A stretch of DNA of 64,000 nt. Origin: Chalciporus piperatus. Its lineage: Eukaryota; Basidiomycota; Agaricomycetes; Boletales; Boletaceae. The notes under the pieces were generated by a model. It worked only from the letters and a program-made list of their open reading frames with translations, made no database searches and was not told where the DNA came from. Positions 44,717 to 56,680 of this stretch are shown here, in pieces. The stretch lies in the NCBI GenBank assembly GCA_038093975.1, contig JBBPTG010000046.1:62001-126000 (forward strand), given 5' to 3'. The translations under genes and the position numbers were made by a program. Within the stretch, counting starts at the first letter, position 1. Every line of letters starts with the position of its first letter.

Positions 44717-47700
44717 ATGATCTGGGCAAACGGACCGCAATCGTTAGGAAAATCTGTAAACTATTCACACAGTCAAACGGGGTCTCATGTTGATCATGAG
44801 CTTGGCCTGGACTCTAGTCAGGTGCTTAATTCCGTTTCTATAATCCGATATCTTTCCGAAAACCCAGGACCACGTTTCATTCGCACGACAGATCGAGAAC
44901 TGAAGCTATCCACTTCTATTGCCTCGCAACGCCTTCCGTCTGCTTTCACACGAGCAGAAGCACTTCTTGATTCAGGAGCTAATGCTATCTTCGTTGATCG
45001 GAGATGGGCTGATAAAATCAAATTACCCCTCGTGCAACTCAGACATCCACTTACGGTGTACAACGTGGACGGAACACATAACTCCGCTGGACAGATAACA
45101 CACTGTGCGGAAATCATTATCCATTTCAACGGACATCGTGAGAAGGCCATTGCAGAAGTCACTGATCTCGGAAAGAATCAGGTGATACTAGGATACGCAT
45201 GGCTGAAGCAACACAATCCGGAGATAGATTGGAACAAAGGAACGGTCCACATGACACGTTGTCCTTGGTCTTGTTCCGTCTTACGAGATAAACCACCATT
45301 CGCACGACAACTTGATGATGAAGAACGAAATTCTCTTCGTCACATCAACGCCGCAAAGAGGGAGGTACCTGAACCAAAAATGGAAAAGACTCCAGAAGAG
45401 CTTGTTCCAAAAGAATATCACAAGTATATCCACCTGTTCAAGAAAAAGGAATCTGAACGCATGCCAACCCGTAAGCCGTGGGATCATGCAATTGACCTGA
45501 AAGACACCTATAAGCCAAAAAAGGGTCGCCTTATCCCACTCTCTGTTACGGAACAAGAAGAAGTCAGCGCGTTCATTGATGATCAGCTCAAGAAAGGATA
45601 CATTCGTCCTTCCAAATCTGAGCAGACTTCTCCCGTGTTCTTCGTTCCTAAGAAAGATGGCAAGAAACGCATGGTTCGAGATTACCGTTATCTGAATGAA
45701 CACACGGTGAAAAACAATTACCCGCTACCCCTCATTTCCCAATTGGTTGATAAACTAAAAGGTGCAAAACTGTTTACCAAAATGGACTTACGCTGGGGAT
45801 ACAACAACGTCCGCATCAAAGAAGGCGATGAATCTAAAGCCGCATTTGTATGCTTCCGTGGCGCCTTCGAACCCTTGGTCATGTACTTCAGATTATGCAA
45901 TTCTCCTGCAACATTCCAAACCATGATGAACGACATCTTCTCGGATATGGAAGACACCGTTGTTGTCTACATTGATGACATCATGATCTTTACCAAATCC
46001 GACGACCCTGCTGTCCATGCCAAGATAGTCAGAGAAGTTCTTCGTCGCCTAGAAGAGAATGACCTTTTCGTCAAACCAGAGAAATGTGTCTTCCATACCA
46101 AAGAAGTAGAATTCTTGGGAATGACAATTACTCCCGAGGGAATCAGGATGGATGACGATAAGGTCAAGGCAATCACCGAATGGCCAACTCCGACAAATGT
46201 CAGAGGTAGTGTTTAAAAGTCCAGTTAAGTTAAGTTTTTATACCTCTTTTGACAAAACTGTAACTGTAACTGGTTATCAATTTCGGCAAAATCAGTTTAA
46301 CTGAACTGAAACTCTACATAACTGTCATATCAGTTATGGTCCAGTTTGTGACCGGTTTGTGACCGGTTTTTTGTAATAACTGGACACACATTAGAAAGCC
46401 CTAATTCGTAGCTTTAAAATGACCCCTGGATCATGTGATTTGGTTCAGTCCTTGTGAAGATATGCTCATTTTATTATATTACCATGATTATCATATGTTT
46501 TGGTGGATATAGCATTGGAAGGGAGGTCAAGTTAAGTAAAATACAAGCAAATATGTAATCTCAGCAGTGCAAATTAACATGTGTATTTGAGTTGAGTGTG
46601 TCTCAATCAGTCATTTCATCAATTTACTTCAATATTCAGAAAGAAAGTCAAATAAGGTCGGAAAAATTTGTAAAAAATCAGGAAAAATAGTGGTAGATGA
46701 CCATATATAGGTTATTATTTATAACCAGTTATAACCAGTTTGTGTACAGTTTTGTAAAATTTTGGAAGTGACAAGACTGTAACTGAAACTGGACGTAACC
46801 AGTTACAATTTTTCACCCAGTTTCAGTTATATTTCGCTCCAGTTAAGTTAAGTTTCGGTTTTTTTCCAGTTATGTAACTGGACTTTTAAACACTAGTCAG
46901 AGGTGTCAGAAGCTTCCTTGGGTTAGCAAACTTCTATCGCCGCTTCATTCAGGATTACGCCCAAGTGGCTAGACCCTTGAATGACCTTACCAAGAAGGAT
47001 ACGAAATTCGCATGGGAAGATGCGCAGAAGAACGCCTTCAACACGTTGAAACAGAAGTTCATCACCGCTCCCATACTCGCTTTTCCAGACAATGATAAAC
47101 GCTTCCGTCTAGAATCGGACGCATCTAACTACGCCACAGGTGCTGTTCTATCTATAGAACAAGGAGACAAATGGCACCCTGTCGCATTCTCTTCCCACTC
47201 CATGTCACCGGAAGAACGCAACTATCCTATCGCGGATAAAGAGATGCTAAGCGTTATCAGAAGTCTAGAACAATGGAGACATTATTTGGAGGGTTCCAAG
47301 CACGAGTTCGAAATCTGGAACGACCACGCAAATCTCCAGTTCTTCATGACTCGGCAAGATCTAAATCGTCGCCAAGCACGTTGGTCTCAATATCTTAGCC
47401 GATTCAATTTCAAATGGTTACACAAGGCAGGTTCCCAAATGGGGAAAGCCGATGCCTTATCAAGAAGAGAAGATCACGCAATCGGTATCGAAGCAGATAA
47501 CAAAGCTGTCCTCGTAATACCTCCGGACAGAATAGCTGCCACGTCAACTGTTCAACTCTCAACCGATTCCGATCTGATCAAGAACAAAATCAGAAAAGCA
47601 ACCTTCAAAATACGTGAGACAGAAGTCAGGAAACTCTGTAAAGAACACGGCATTTGTGAAGAGTCAGATGGGATTCTGATTGACAAGAAAGGAAGGCTAT

Positions 47701-49121
47701 ATGTTCCTGAAGAAGAAGATCTCCGCATGGAGATTATTCGACTTCATCACGACACGCCCGTTGCTGGACATCCCGGAGATGAAAAGACAATTGAACTGCT
47801 ACAACGCAGTTACGCCTGGCCAGGAATGGCTACGCTCGTAAAAGACTACGTCTCACGCTGTGACAGATGTGCACGTTTCAAAGGGATAAACTATGCTCCT
47901 TCTGGAAAGCTCCGCCCCCTTGAAGTTCCGGATCTTCCCTGGGAACATATCTCTGCAGATTTCACTACCGATCTGCCACTCTTGAATGGATTCGATTCTA
48001 TTCTTGTCGTCGTTGACAGATTCTCCAAAGAAGTCGAATTCATTCCCTGCAACAAGACGGTTACCGCTCTCGACACCGCCCGTCTTTACCTAACCCATGT
48101 ATGGAAACATCATGGACTTCCTAAAACCATCATATCGGACCGAGGTCCGCAATTCACATCTCAAGTGATGAAAGACATATGCAAACGTCTTGGCATTACG
48201 CCCAAACTCTCCACCGCCTTTCATCCCCAAACTGATGGACAAACTGAACGTATGAATCGAGATCTACAACAGTATCTCCGTCTATTCACGTCAGAAAAAC
48301 AAGAAGAATGGACTGATTGGTTGCCAATTGCGCAATTCTCATACAACTCGAAAAAGCAAGCTTCTACGTCTAAGGCACCTTTCAACGTCACGCACACATA
48401 TTCCCCGAGGATGGGAATAGAGAATTACACGTCTAAAGCACCCGCTGCTACGGACTTTGTTGACACGCTTGCCAACACGTTGAAAGAAACCAAGGATAAC
48501 ATAATAGAAGCTCAGAAGCGTATGAAGGCGCAAGCCGACAAACACCGTTCTGAATCACCATCTTACGAGATCGGTCAGAAAGTTTGGTTATCTACAGCTA
48601 ATCTCCGCCTAGCGCAGAGATCTAAGAAACTTTCCCCACGATGGTTGGGTCCTTACGAAATCACAACTCTGATTGGTCGGAACGCACTACGTTTGAAGCT
48701 TCCACGTACCATGAAAATTCACCCCGTCGTTAATGTTTCACGTGTCAAACCATATAAGGACAGGTTACGGAAGCAAACCGTTGACAAGCCTGGGCCTGTG
48801 ATTGTGACAGAAGACAGAGATGATGAATATGAGGTGGACTACATCGTTGATTCTCGTTTACAGGGAAGAACCCTAAAATACCTCGTGCACTGGAAAGGCT
48901 ATGCGGAATCTGATCGGACATGGGAACCACGATCGAATCTCAAGAATGCACAGGATGCAATAAGGGAATTCAACAAGATACATCCGTCCGCTCCACGATT
49001 CCTTCGCATGTCACGGAGTCTATTCGAGTCACTATTCCAGCCGTATGACAACTTAACGAGTCAGGTGGATAATGGACAAATCAATTGGTTGAATACCGTG
49101 CCGGATACCGAAAAGGTATAA
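44717..49121 (+). pseudogene. gypsy-3 Pol with chromodomain, interrupted by MITE 2
   Basis: Pol is in the same frame as Gag and starts right after its TGA. In order: protease (LLDSGANAIFVD), reverse transcriptase (FFVPKKDGKKRMVRDYR, VVYIDDIMIF with the YxDD box), then MITE 2 at 46207, after which VRSFLGLANFYRRFI-type thumb sequence resumes and RNase H (RLESDASNYATGAVL), integrase HHCC (HHDTPVAGHPGDEK, CDRCARFK), the DDE core (SADFTTDLP, ISDRGPQFTSQ, FHPQTDGQTERMNRD), and a chromodomain (YIVDSRLQGRTLKYLVHWKG, DRTWEPRSNL) follow. Removing the MITE and one 8-bp duplication (697 bp) restores the frame. No other break was seen, so the element was probably active until recently. Ends at TAA 49119-49121. 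Confidence 0.9.
46207..46895. mobile_element. hAT-type MITE 2, 689 bp, with perfect 8-bp target duplication
   Basis: Terminal inverted repeats TAGTGTTTAAAAGTCCAGTTA and its complement form the ends, and GTCAGAGG flanks both sides (46199-46206 and 46896-46903). The interior is AT-rich with repeated AACTGGTT and GTTAAGTTAAGT words and no coding capacity. The ends TAGTG...CACTA, the size and the shared internal AAAAATCAGGAAAAAT word link it to MITE 1 at 2207-2903. Confidence 0.92.
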
Positions 49122-49184
49122 GAGACTGATGTTTGACGGTCTTCACTCTCACGGTTTCTCTTCCACAAACCACCATCATCACCA

Positions 49185-49742
49185 ATGGATCTCAACGACG
49201 TCTACGCTTGGGAGAATGTCCTCCGCGACATCTTCATTCGAAACTTCACTAGGGATCGAGGGAACTTCGTCCTCTCCCTCCTCTTTATACTTTTCATCAT
49301 CTGCAACGGTTGGATCCTCCGCATGCTCATCCCCTCTCTCCTCGCTTTCATCGCCATCGTCGTCATCACCATCGCCATTCAGTATCTCATGTTCGCTCGG
49401 ATGATCGTGACTAGACGGTCTACATCTATTGAGATCAACTGGGATTGGACGACAAGGTGGATGAAGCTAGTCGTGTGGCATCCGGATCTGAGCAAGTGGG
49501 ACAATGTGATAGAGGTACAAGCAGAGAATCCTGATCAGCAGGAATGGCCCACAAACTGGCCTGATCTCGCTCAACCTCCTATTCCCGACCCTGCACTCGT
49601 AGGTGCTCCCCACCTCGACGAAAACGATGGTAACCCATTCGAGCCACCAGTAACCTGGACGAACAACAACCTTCAGGTCGCTGCTGCTCCGCCAGCGGAT
49701 GGAGTACCGTGGATGAATCAAGGTCCACTCATCGAAGTCTGA
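49185..49742 (+). CDS. gypsy-3 env-position membrane protein, 185 aa
   Basis: ATG 49185 opens an intact frame 63 nt after the pol stop and 34 nt before the 3' LTR. Residues 27-68 form two hydrophobic segments (NFVLSLLFILFIICNGWIL and MLIPSLLAFIAIVVITIAIQ) separated by a short Arg-containing turn, followed by a soluble Trp/Pro-rich domain (IEINWDWTTRWMKLVVWHP; many Pro, Asp, Asn). This is not a recognisable envelope: it has no signal peptide plus furin site or fusion peptide. It could be a captured membrane protein or an env-like relic. The intact frame argues for selection or recency. Confidence 0.65.
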   Translation: MDLNDVYAWENVLRDIFIRNFTRDRGNFVLSLLFILFIICNGWILRMLIPSLLAFIAIVVITIAIQYLMFARMIVTRRSTSIEINWDWTTRWMKLVVWHPDLSKWDNVIEVQAENPDQQEWPTNWPDLAQPPIPDPALVGAPHLDENDGNPFEPPVTWTNNNLQVAAAPPADGVPWMNQGPLIEV

Positions 49743-49762
49743 TCGTCTAGGAATACGATCCA

Positions 49763-49776
49763 TAGAGAGGGGGTAG
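49763..49776 (+). promoter_or_regulatory. gypsy-3 polypurine tract
   Basis: AGAGAGGGGGTAG lies directly before the TGTTACG of the 3' LTR, the usual position for plus-strand priming. Confidence 0.75.
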
Positions 49777-50253
49777 TGTTACGAACGCTTCATTCCTTAT
49801 CCTAATCATCCCTACATTTCCATTACGCTTACTAGGTTTCTCTTCGTTTCATGGACTTAGTCGTTTCACTTTCTCTTTTGTTATCTTATCTTATCGCATC
49901 ACGTGACTTACTTACATAAGCTAGGTCTAGACCTTCGCTTACTAACTGATGACTCACCGCTCATTCGTCAGCATCAGTCAGCATTACTTATCATATGACT
50001 CACGATTACTCATTCCGCAGTAGAGCTAGTTACGCCATTGGCTAGTAGTCAGTATGAGTCATACCCAGTCACCTACGATAAGGTTTAGTCACAACATGTA
50101 CAAACATTGACAATAGTATATAAACCCGGGTCAACAAGCACTGGACTCCCCAGTCTTGTTCTCCTGGAGTTTCCTCATCGAACCTCAGCCAAGTTCATCG
50201 GCTTGCTATTGTCTATTGTGAGTCTTAGCTCTTAGTTGAGTTGAGTCGTTTCA
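49777..50253 (+). repeat. gypsy-3 3' LTR
   Basis: It begins TGTTACGAAC and ends GTCGTTTCA like the 5' copy. Its TATATAAA is at 50117-50124. It is 5 bp longer than the 5' LTR because of a TTATC duplication. Confidence 0.85.
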
Positions 50254-50640
50254 TCAATTGGGAACATCCTTTGCCTTTCCTCATCATTGATGTGATAGTA
50301 GAGATTGGTAGATCCAGCAGGAAGAGCAGCATTATAGTCCATGACATTTGATGAATCTGAACTGGTAGAAAGGACACCTTCTGCTCCAATGATGGCACCG
50401 ATAGCATAATGAATCAATTTGTGTGGGCTTTGTGTGAAGTGGAGTGAGTTGAGTGTGTCAACTGGGAGGCTGAGGCAATGGACCCAATGCCAATTATGAG
50501 GAGTCTGAGGTAAGCAGGTGTAGATGTTGATCTGAGCCATGAGCAGAACGTGTAGTAGCACAATGAGATGGATAGGTGGATAGGAGGGGCAGTGACACGA
50601 CACGCGACTCATGTGACATGTCGCGCTTCTACTAGGTGTC
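50254..50640 (-). other. unidentified minus-strand open frame beside gypsy-3
   Basis: A frame of about 125 residues reads on the minus strand into the gypsy-3 LTR edge; the readable part includes LPVDTLNSLHFTQSPHKLIH, YAIGAIIGAEGVLSTSSDSS and NLYYHINDEERQRMFP. No family is recognised. It is cut by the LTR at 50253. The remainder to 50756 is the RAD50 upstream region. Confidence 0.35.
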
Positions 50641-50756
50641 ACGCGTCCTGACTCCTTTTCCCCATCGCCTTTGACGGTGGACTCGCCGTTGTTCTAGCCT
50701 TTTTCGTTGTTTTGTAGTGAATCTACGCTTTGAGTAGCACTTGACCACGCACCATC

Positions 50757-53700
50757 ATGTCGTGTCTCAACAAACTCGCCATCCGGGGGATACGCTCCTT
50801 TGACGACAAACAGGTCTCCGTCATCGAATTCTTCTCCCCAGTCACTGTCATCGTCGGCCACAATGGAAGTGGAAAGACGACCATCATCGAATGTCTCAAG
50901 TACGCCACCACGGGCGATCAACCGCCCAACACGCGTGGTGGTGCATTCGTGCACGACCCCAAGATGGCGAACGAGAAAGAGGTCAAAGCTCAGGTGAAGT
51001 TGAGGTTTCATGCTGCGAATGGTCAGAGGATGCTCGTCGTTCGAAATTTGTCGGTCACGGCGAAGAAGACGGGGTTGACGATGAAGACGCTCGAGAGTAT
51101 TCTTGGGTTGGCGGATAGTAACGCCGACAAGGGTGGAAAGGTGCGCGTGTTCCGTACAACACTTGAGTTTCGAGCCGGGTACTCAGCTCGTTTGACTGAC
51201 TCGTTTTTTTATATGTAGAGAGGGGTTATTTCAACCAAGTGCGCGGAGATGGATGCTGAAATTCCTCATCTATTGGGTGTTTCAAAGTCTGTCCTCGAGA
51301 ATGTCATCTTCTGTCATCAAGAGGAATCTTACTGGCCGCTTGCTGAGCCTTCTGCTCTGAAGAAGAAGTTCGACGATATCTTCGAAGCGACGAGGTACGT
51401 CCCTCGCGCAACGTCCTATTGTCTCATTCCTATCATGTCGTGCAGGTATACCAAAGCTCTTGATTCTATCAAATCCCTTCGCAAAGACCGTGTTGCTGAT
51501 CTCAAGGCGGAGAAAGAACGTCTCGAGTCACTCAGCAAGGAAAAGGCCCATGCAGACAAACTTCGTACGCGTGTCGGCGAGGTCAACAATGCGATCACGT
51601 CTAAACAGCTTCAATACGAGGAATGTAAGGCTCAGTACGAAGAACTCGTCAAGAATAATGCTCGGTTCTACGAGTCCGCGACCAAGTTTCGGGAGTTGTA
51701 CGTCAAGGTAGAGAATCTACAGCAGAAGAAGGAACACTATCAACAGGAGCTGTCGGAGGCTCGGGAGACTGTCCAGGAGATCGACGGTGCGGGATCCTGC
51801 TACGAAACTAGAACGAACCCACTGATTTGTGGTCAGGTTCCGACGAGGAGCTGCAATCTCGTTTGCGGAACTTTGACGAGAATATTGCCAAGCAGAAGCA
51901 GAACCGACGACGGTGTGAGTCAGAACGACAAGACCTTGAGGACGAACTCACGAAAGCGCGACGGACCCATGTCGAACTCGTTAATGAGCATGGAGAGCTG
52001 GCTGCGGAAGCCAAGGCATGGACTCTATTACGCATGCTCACGGTCACACTGACACTTACATATGTTAGGCTCACGAACGTCGTCTGACCGAGCGCGAAGA
52101 GCTTATTCGAGATATTAGCGACAAGTACAACATCAAGGGATACAGTCACAGTCCTCTCGAACGCGAAAAGGTCAACGAGTTTATCACTCGCCTCGACGAC
52201 CTCCAGCGAAAGCAACGTGCCGAGTACGAGAAGCTTCAGAGCGAGAGTCGAGCCAAGAACGACGAGTTCAATCGCAAGTCGAGACAATTGCACACTGAGC
52301 TGGAGAGTTTGAAAATGCAGCGGAGCAACGCTCGAGAGCATATTGTTCGTTCCGACTCGCTTGCCGTTTCTACTACTGACCATGTGCTACTCTCCTTTTC
52401 GTACAGAAAGAGAAGCAAGATGCGATCTCCAAGGCTGAGGTGGCGGTCGAGACGATGCAAGGTCTCGCATCTGAGCTCCGGACGCTGTCTGGGGACATCG
52501 AAGAGAAGAAGCTTCGACTAGAGAAGCTCAAAGCGGACATCAAAGCTGCCAACTTTGAGGAACGGTTGGCTGAGCGTGCGTCCAAGGCGAGAGTGATGGA
52601 GGACAAGCGGGACAGTCTGAACGGGGAACTCAGGAGTTTGAGTCTTCAGGCTGACTCGAGAGCACGATTAGACTTGAAACGCGCGGAAAAGAGGAGTCGG
52701 GCTGCAGAGGTCAAGAATTTGTGCGTGTGTGATTGGCATTCGGGTGAGACACTGATGGATTTTTCATTTGCAGACTGGAGTTGAGCAATCTGAAATTCAG
52801 GAGGCTGGTGGGCAAGGATGCACGCGAGGAGAATATGGAGCGCGAAGTCGATCGTATCGCAAGGTATATCTTTCCTTTCACTTGATTTGATTCCTCGATT
52901 TTACTTGCGCGATTCGGTTCAGAGAGAAGGAACACGAGCTCGCTGAAGCGGAGGCTGAATCTGCAGCTGTCAACAAGGCGTTACAGACGACTGAGACAAA
53001 GCTCTCGCAAGCCAAGGCTCAGGTCAAAACCAAGCGCGATGAACTGAAAGGTACGCCCCTTCACCACGTCCGTTTCATGTTCCTCAAAATAGAATGGCTC
53101 GGGCAGCCCTCGAGAATGCATTGAAAGAGAATATACATGGTGGTGTTCCCCTCAACGAGGCGCTCGAAGATGCACGGAAGATGGTAGCCGATCTCACGAG
53201 GTCAGTCAGATCTAGACCGTAAAACCCAAAAACCCTCGCTAACCGGTAGCCGGGTATATGCGCCATCGAACAGCGAAACGAGCAATAAAGCAGGCATGGC
53301 GGAAGTCTATGAGACACTTCTCACGGTTGGCAAGGCCAAGAAGACCTGTCAGGCGTGTAGCCGGCACATGGATGACAGGGAGCTCGCCGTGTTTGAGAAA
53401 TACGTACGTCTGTTCTTTGTCCTATGTGTGACACGGTCGGACTGACGATCGGTCTCTTGTCTCTCTTCTCAACGTGGTATTTTGTGCGCGTGACGATGGG
53501 TGTGCCTGTGTGCCCGCGTGTATGTCTGTAGCTCAAGGATCAGATCAAGAAGAATTCGCCAGAGGCAGCCGCGGATGCGAAGGCGCAGTTGGATGAGTGG
53601 CAAACGGAGGTGGCGAGGTTGGAGGCTTTCTTGCCTTTCCAGGCGTCAAGGGATCGGGTCAAGGGGACCGAGATTCCGATATTGGAGAAACAGATCAAGA

Positions 53701-56116
53701 CTGCGGAGGCTGAAGTACCCGATGCGAGTGAACAATCCGAGCAGGTGCGTCCTCCCACTCCCACTCCCACTTCCCCCGCTCGACCCCGCTCGTGCTCTAC
53801 GCCGCTCGTGCACAGTGAGGGCTCACGCACTCGATCACGTGACAGGCTGCACAACGAGTGAATGACATCAAGAAAGACATTCGGGACATTGCCACGCTCA
53901 AGCAACACGCTACGACTGTGTCCAAGAGTCAATCCGAGATCGAGAGGTTGACGACCGAGATTTCGAATTTGGAAGACGAGTTGGCGACGACGGGGAGTAA
54001 GAAGACGGCCGATGACGTCCAGACCGAGCTGGACACGCTCTCGAATGAAATGTGAGCGCGTTATCACCACGCCAACTCCATCCATTTCTGCCGCCGTCCG
54101 CCGAGTATGTATATGATTGCTGATGCTGATTGCTGACGTTCCTTGACAGTCGTACGAATGAACGTGAACGACAGGCTATCACGGCGGAACGTGATCGTCA
54201 ACACTCGTCTGCCCGGACGTACGAAGGCGATCTCCACGCGATGGACAAGAAGGAAAACACACTCTCGAATCAAATTCGCGACAAAGATCTCACGGAAGAA
54301 CGGATCGTTACCATGACGAACGAGATCAGCGGCCTGAGTGCCAGACTCAAGGTTTAATCTTTTCTCCATTCTGCTTCATTGAGTGTCGAACACGTTGCTG
54401 ACGCGTATGTGGTTGTGCTTCCGTTGTCTAGGAACTGGACGGGAAACTTGGAGAGGCGCAAGCGCCGATCCAGAGATTGGAGCAAGAACACCAGAGGGTG
54501 CAGAGTGAGTTGAATGCGAGGATTGCAGAGGCACAGCGGGATTCACAGGAGATGAATATGAGCGTTGACAAACTGGACAATATCAACCGAATCGTCGATC
54601 GGTGAGTCCCTTGTTTTAAATCCGCCCCGCCGAACTTCTGAGTTGAATGTTTTCATATTCGGTGTCCTCCGGTGAAACGTGTGCGCGCGCGCGTAGTTAT
54701 GTCCGTGACAAACGCGCCCAATCATTAACCGAATGCGCCGAGAAAATCGACCACTACGAAACTGAAATCTCCGAGCTGGGTATCAAGATCGAGCGCGTTC
54801 GAGAGACGATTGCGACGATCGATCGGGAGATAAACGAGAGTGGGAGTTTGATGTCGAACTTGAGGGATAACGTTCGGATAAGGAGGCTCGTGAAGGATAT
54901 CGCGGCGACACAAGCTGAGATTGATTCATATGATATGGAGGGGGCGGCCAAGGCGAAGAGGAATTTTGAGGATAGGTATCAGGTGGAGAAGCAGAGGGAG
55001 ACGGAGATCCAGAGCAAGGTACGTGTGTTCGCTTCTGGACGCTTGGGGTCATGCGGGGTTTGGTGGTCTTCTGACGCTCATCTTGGTTTTTGTAGTACGC
55101 CCATATTGGAGGCGAAATCAGTTCCCTTCACGAGACGCTCAAACAAGCGGAGAAGGATTCGAGGGAGTTCAAGGATATCAATAAACAGTATACGGATCAG
55201 CTCGTCAAAGTCAAGGTGAGGTGTCATGGCGATGGTTTTGTTGCGGTCGGTTGACTTGGTGATGCTAGATGTCCGACATGGCGAACAATGACCTGGAAAA
55301 GTACGCAAAGGCATTGGACAAGTGGGCAATCTGATTCAATCTTTCGGACATGGTACTGATGAGTTCGTTAGCGCGATCATGAAGTATCATGGCTTGAAGA
55401 TGGAGGAAGTGAACGACACCATGCGACATCTGTGGAATAAGACATACCAGGGAACGGGTGAGCCAAATGGATGCATTTCCGATTATGTCGTTCATGATAC
55501 CGGTAGACATTGATGGTATTAAGATACGTTCTGATGTGGAAGGAGGGGCGTCGAAGCGGTCTTACAACTACCGGGTGAGTGCTTCTTTTTGAGATAACGA
55601 GCGATAAGTGAGTCATCTCATGTGCGGATCTACGTGATAGGTTGTTATGACGAAGGACCAAGTCGAGATGGACATGCGGGGACGTTGCTCTGCTGGACAA
55701 AAGATGCTTGCTTCGATCATCATTCGACTTGCGCTATCTGACTCGTTTGGCCAAAATTGTGGTATTCTGGCGTTGGACGAACCGACGAATGCGTTGGATG
55801 TTGAGAACATCGACGCGTTGGCGGAGAGTCTTGTCGAGTGAGTCTGGCTTTGCTTCTGATGATTGCCTCTTTGTCTAATCACTATGGGCGCAGTATCATC
55901 AACGAACGGAAGAACCGTTCGAATTTCCAACTGGTCATTATCACTCACGATGAAAATTTCCTTCGCAAACTCGGACAGAGCGATGTGATGGAATATTACT
56001 GGTAATGTCAACGCATTTGCCTTATAGCGCCAAGCTGACTTGTGGGGCTATCCACTAGGCGCGTATCGCGAGATTCAAGACAGAAGTCAGTTATCGAACG
56101 GCAGCGGTTCCGGTAG
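50757..56116 (+). CDS. RAD50: RAD50 double-strand-break repair ATPase
   Basis: The start [17 protein letters not shown] is typical of Rad50. Walker A is [10 protein letters not shown] (residues 33-42). About twenty short introns interrupt long coiled-coil exons. The zinc hook TCQACSRHM lies near 53345-53375. The C-terminal lobe has [11 protein letters not shown] (ABC signature), [13 protein letters not shown] (Walker B and D-loop) and [10 protein letters not shown] (H-loop). It ends [19 protein letters not shown] before TAG at 56114-56116, after a last intron at 56002-56058. Rad50 with Mre11 and Xrs2/Nbs1 senses and tethers DNA ends and acts at telomeres. One junction (donor 53051, acceptor AG at 53091-53092) leaves the frame off by one base, so either the splice model or the sequence is wrong there; the rest joins in frame. 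Confidence 0.95.
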
Positions 56117-56680
56117 GACGGCAGTTGGGGATCGTTGTTTGCGTTTGTTGGGGCTTTGTTGGGGGTCGCATGACCTGTCATATGTGGAATTTGAACAGCC
56201 TGAAAGAGAGGTTTTCCTGTCAGATTCTACCAATGAAATGGCTTGGGTCATCCAGGGCTAAGCTTAAAGTGCCTTTTGTCCGTGGCATGCCGGCATTTGG
56301 TTGCCAGCGCTCGACTGCCGGAACGTGGACGGACCGGAACTTGAATGACCTTTGCGTTGAGCGAGTTCAAGCCAGACATTCTGACGCGACAGGAAGCGAT
56401 ACGAGCCAGTCTATTTGAATGAATGTCCAAATCCCCCTCAGCGTTGAAAAGTTTTGGGACAGACACGACGTGACGGCGACACTACGGCGACCGAGAGTGG
56501 TTACGGCATTGCCAATTTCTAGGTTTGGTGTGTTCGATTTGAGAAGGAGCCGAATAACGAGGGAAAACGAATTCGATTATACTTGGATTATACCCTCGGG
56601 ATTATTTACGATGGACGTTGGATGAATATAGCCTCTCAGGCCCTATTTCCCTCCCTCCAGATTCTCCCCTTCCTGCATCG
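56117..56680. other. intergenic, RAD50 to RGS gene
   Basis: Both flanking genes point right; this 0.56-kb gap should hold the RAD50 terminator and the RGS gene promoter. No coding exon or repeat is evident. Confidence 0.6.

Larger units (their letters stand above)
41639..50253 (+). mobile_element. gypsy-3: near-complete Ty3/gypsy chromovirus
   Basis: Two LTRs (41639-42110 and 49777-50253, about 475 bp, TG...CA, few differences) bracket a leader ORF, gag, pol with a C-terminal chromodomain, and an extra membrane-protein ORF. The element length is 8.6 kb including MITE 2. The 5-bp flanks differ (GTACC at 41634-41638 against TCAAT at 50254-50258), so the two ends do not come from one simple insertion. 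The polypurine tract is at 49763-49776; no tRNA-complementary primer site is obvious after 42110. Confidence 0.85.
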
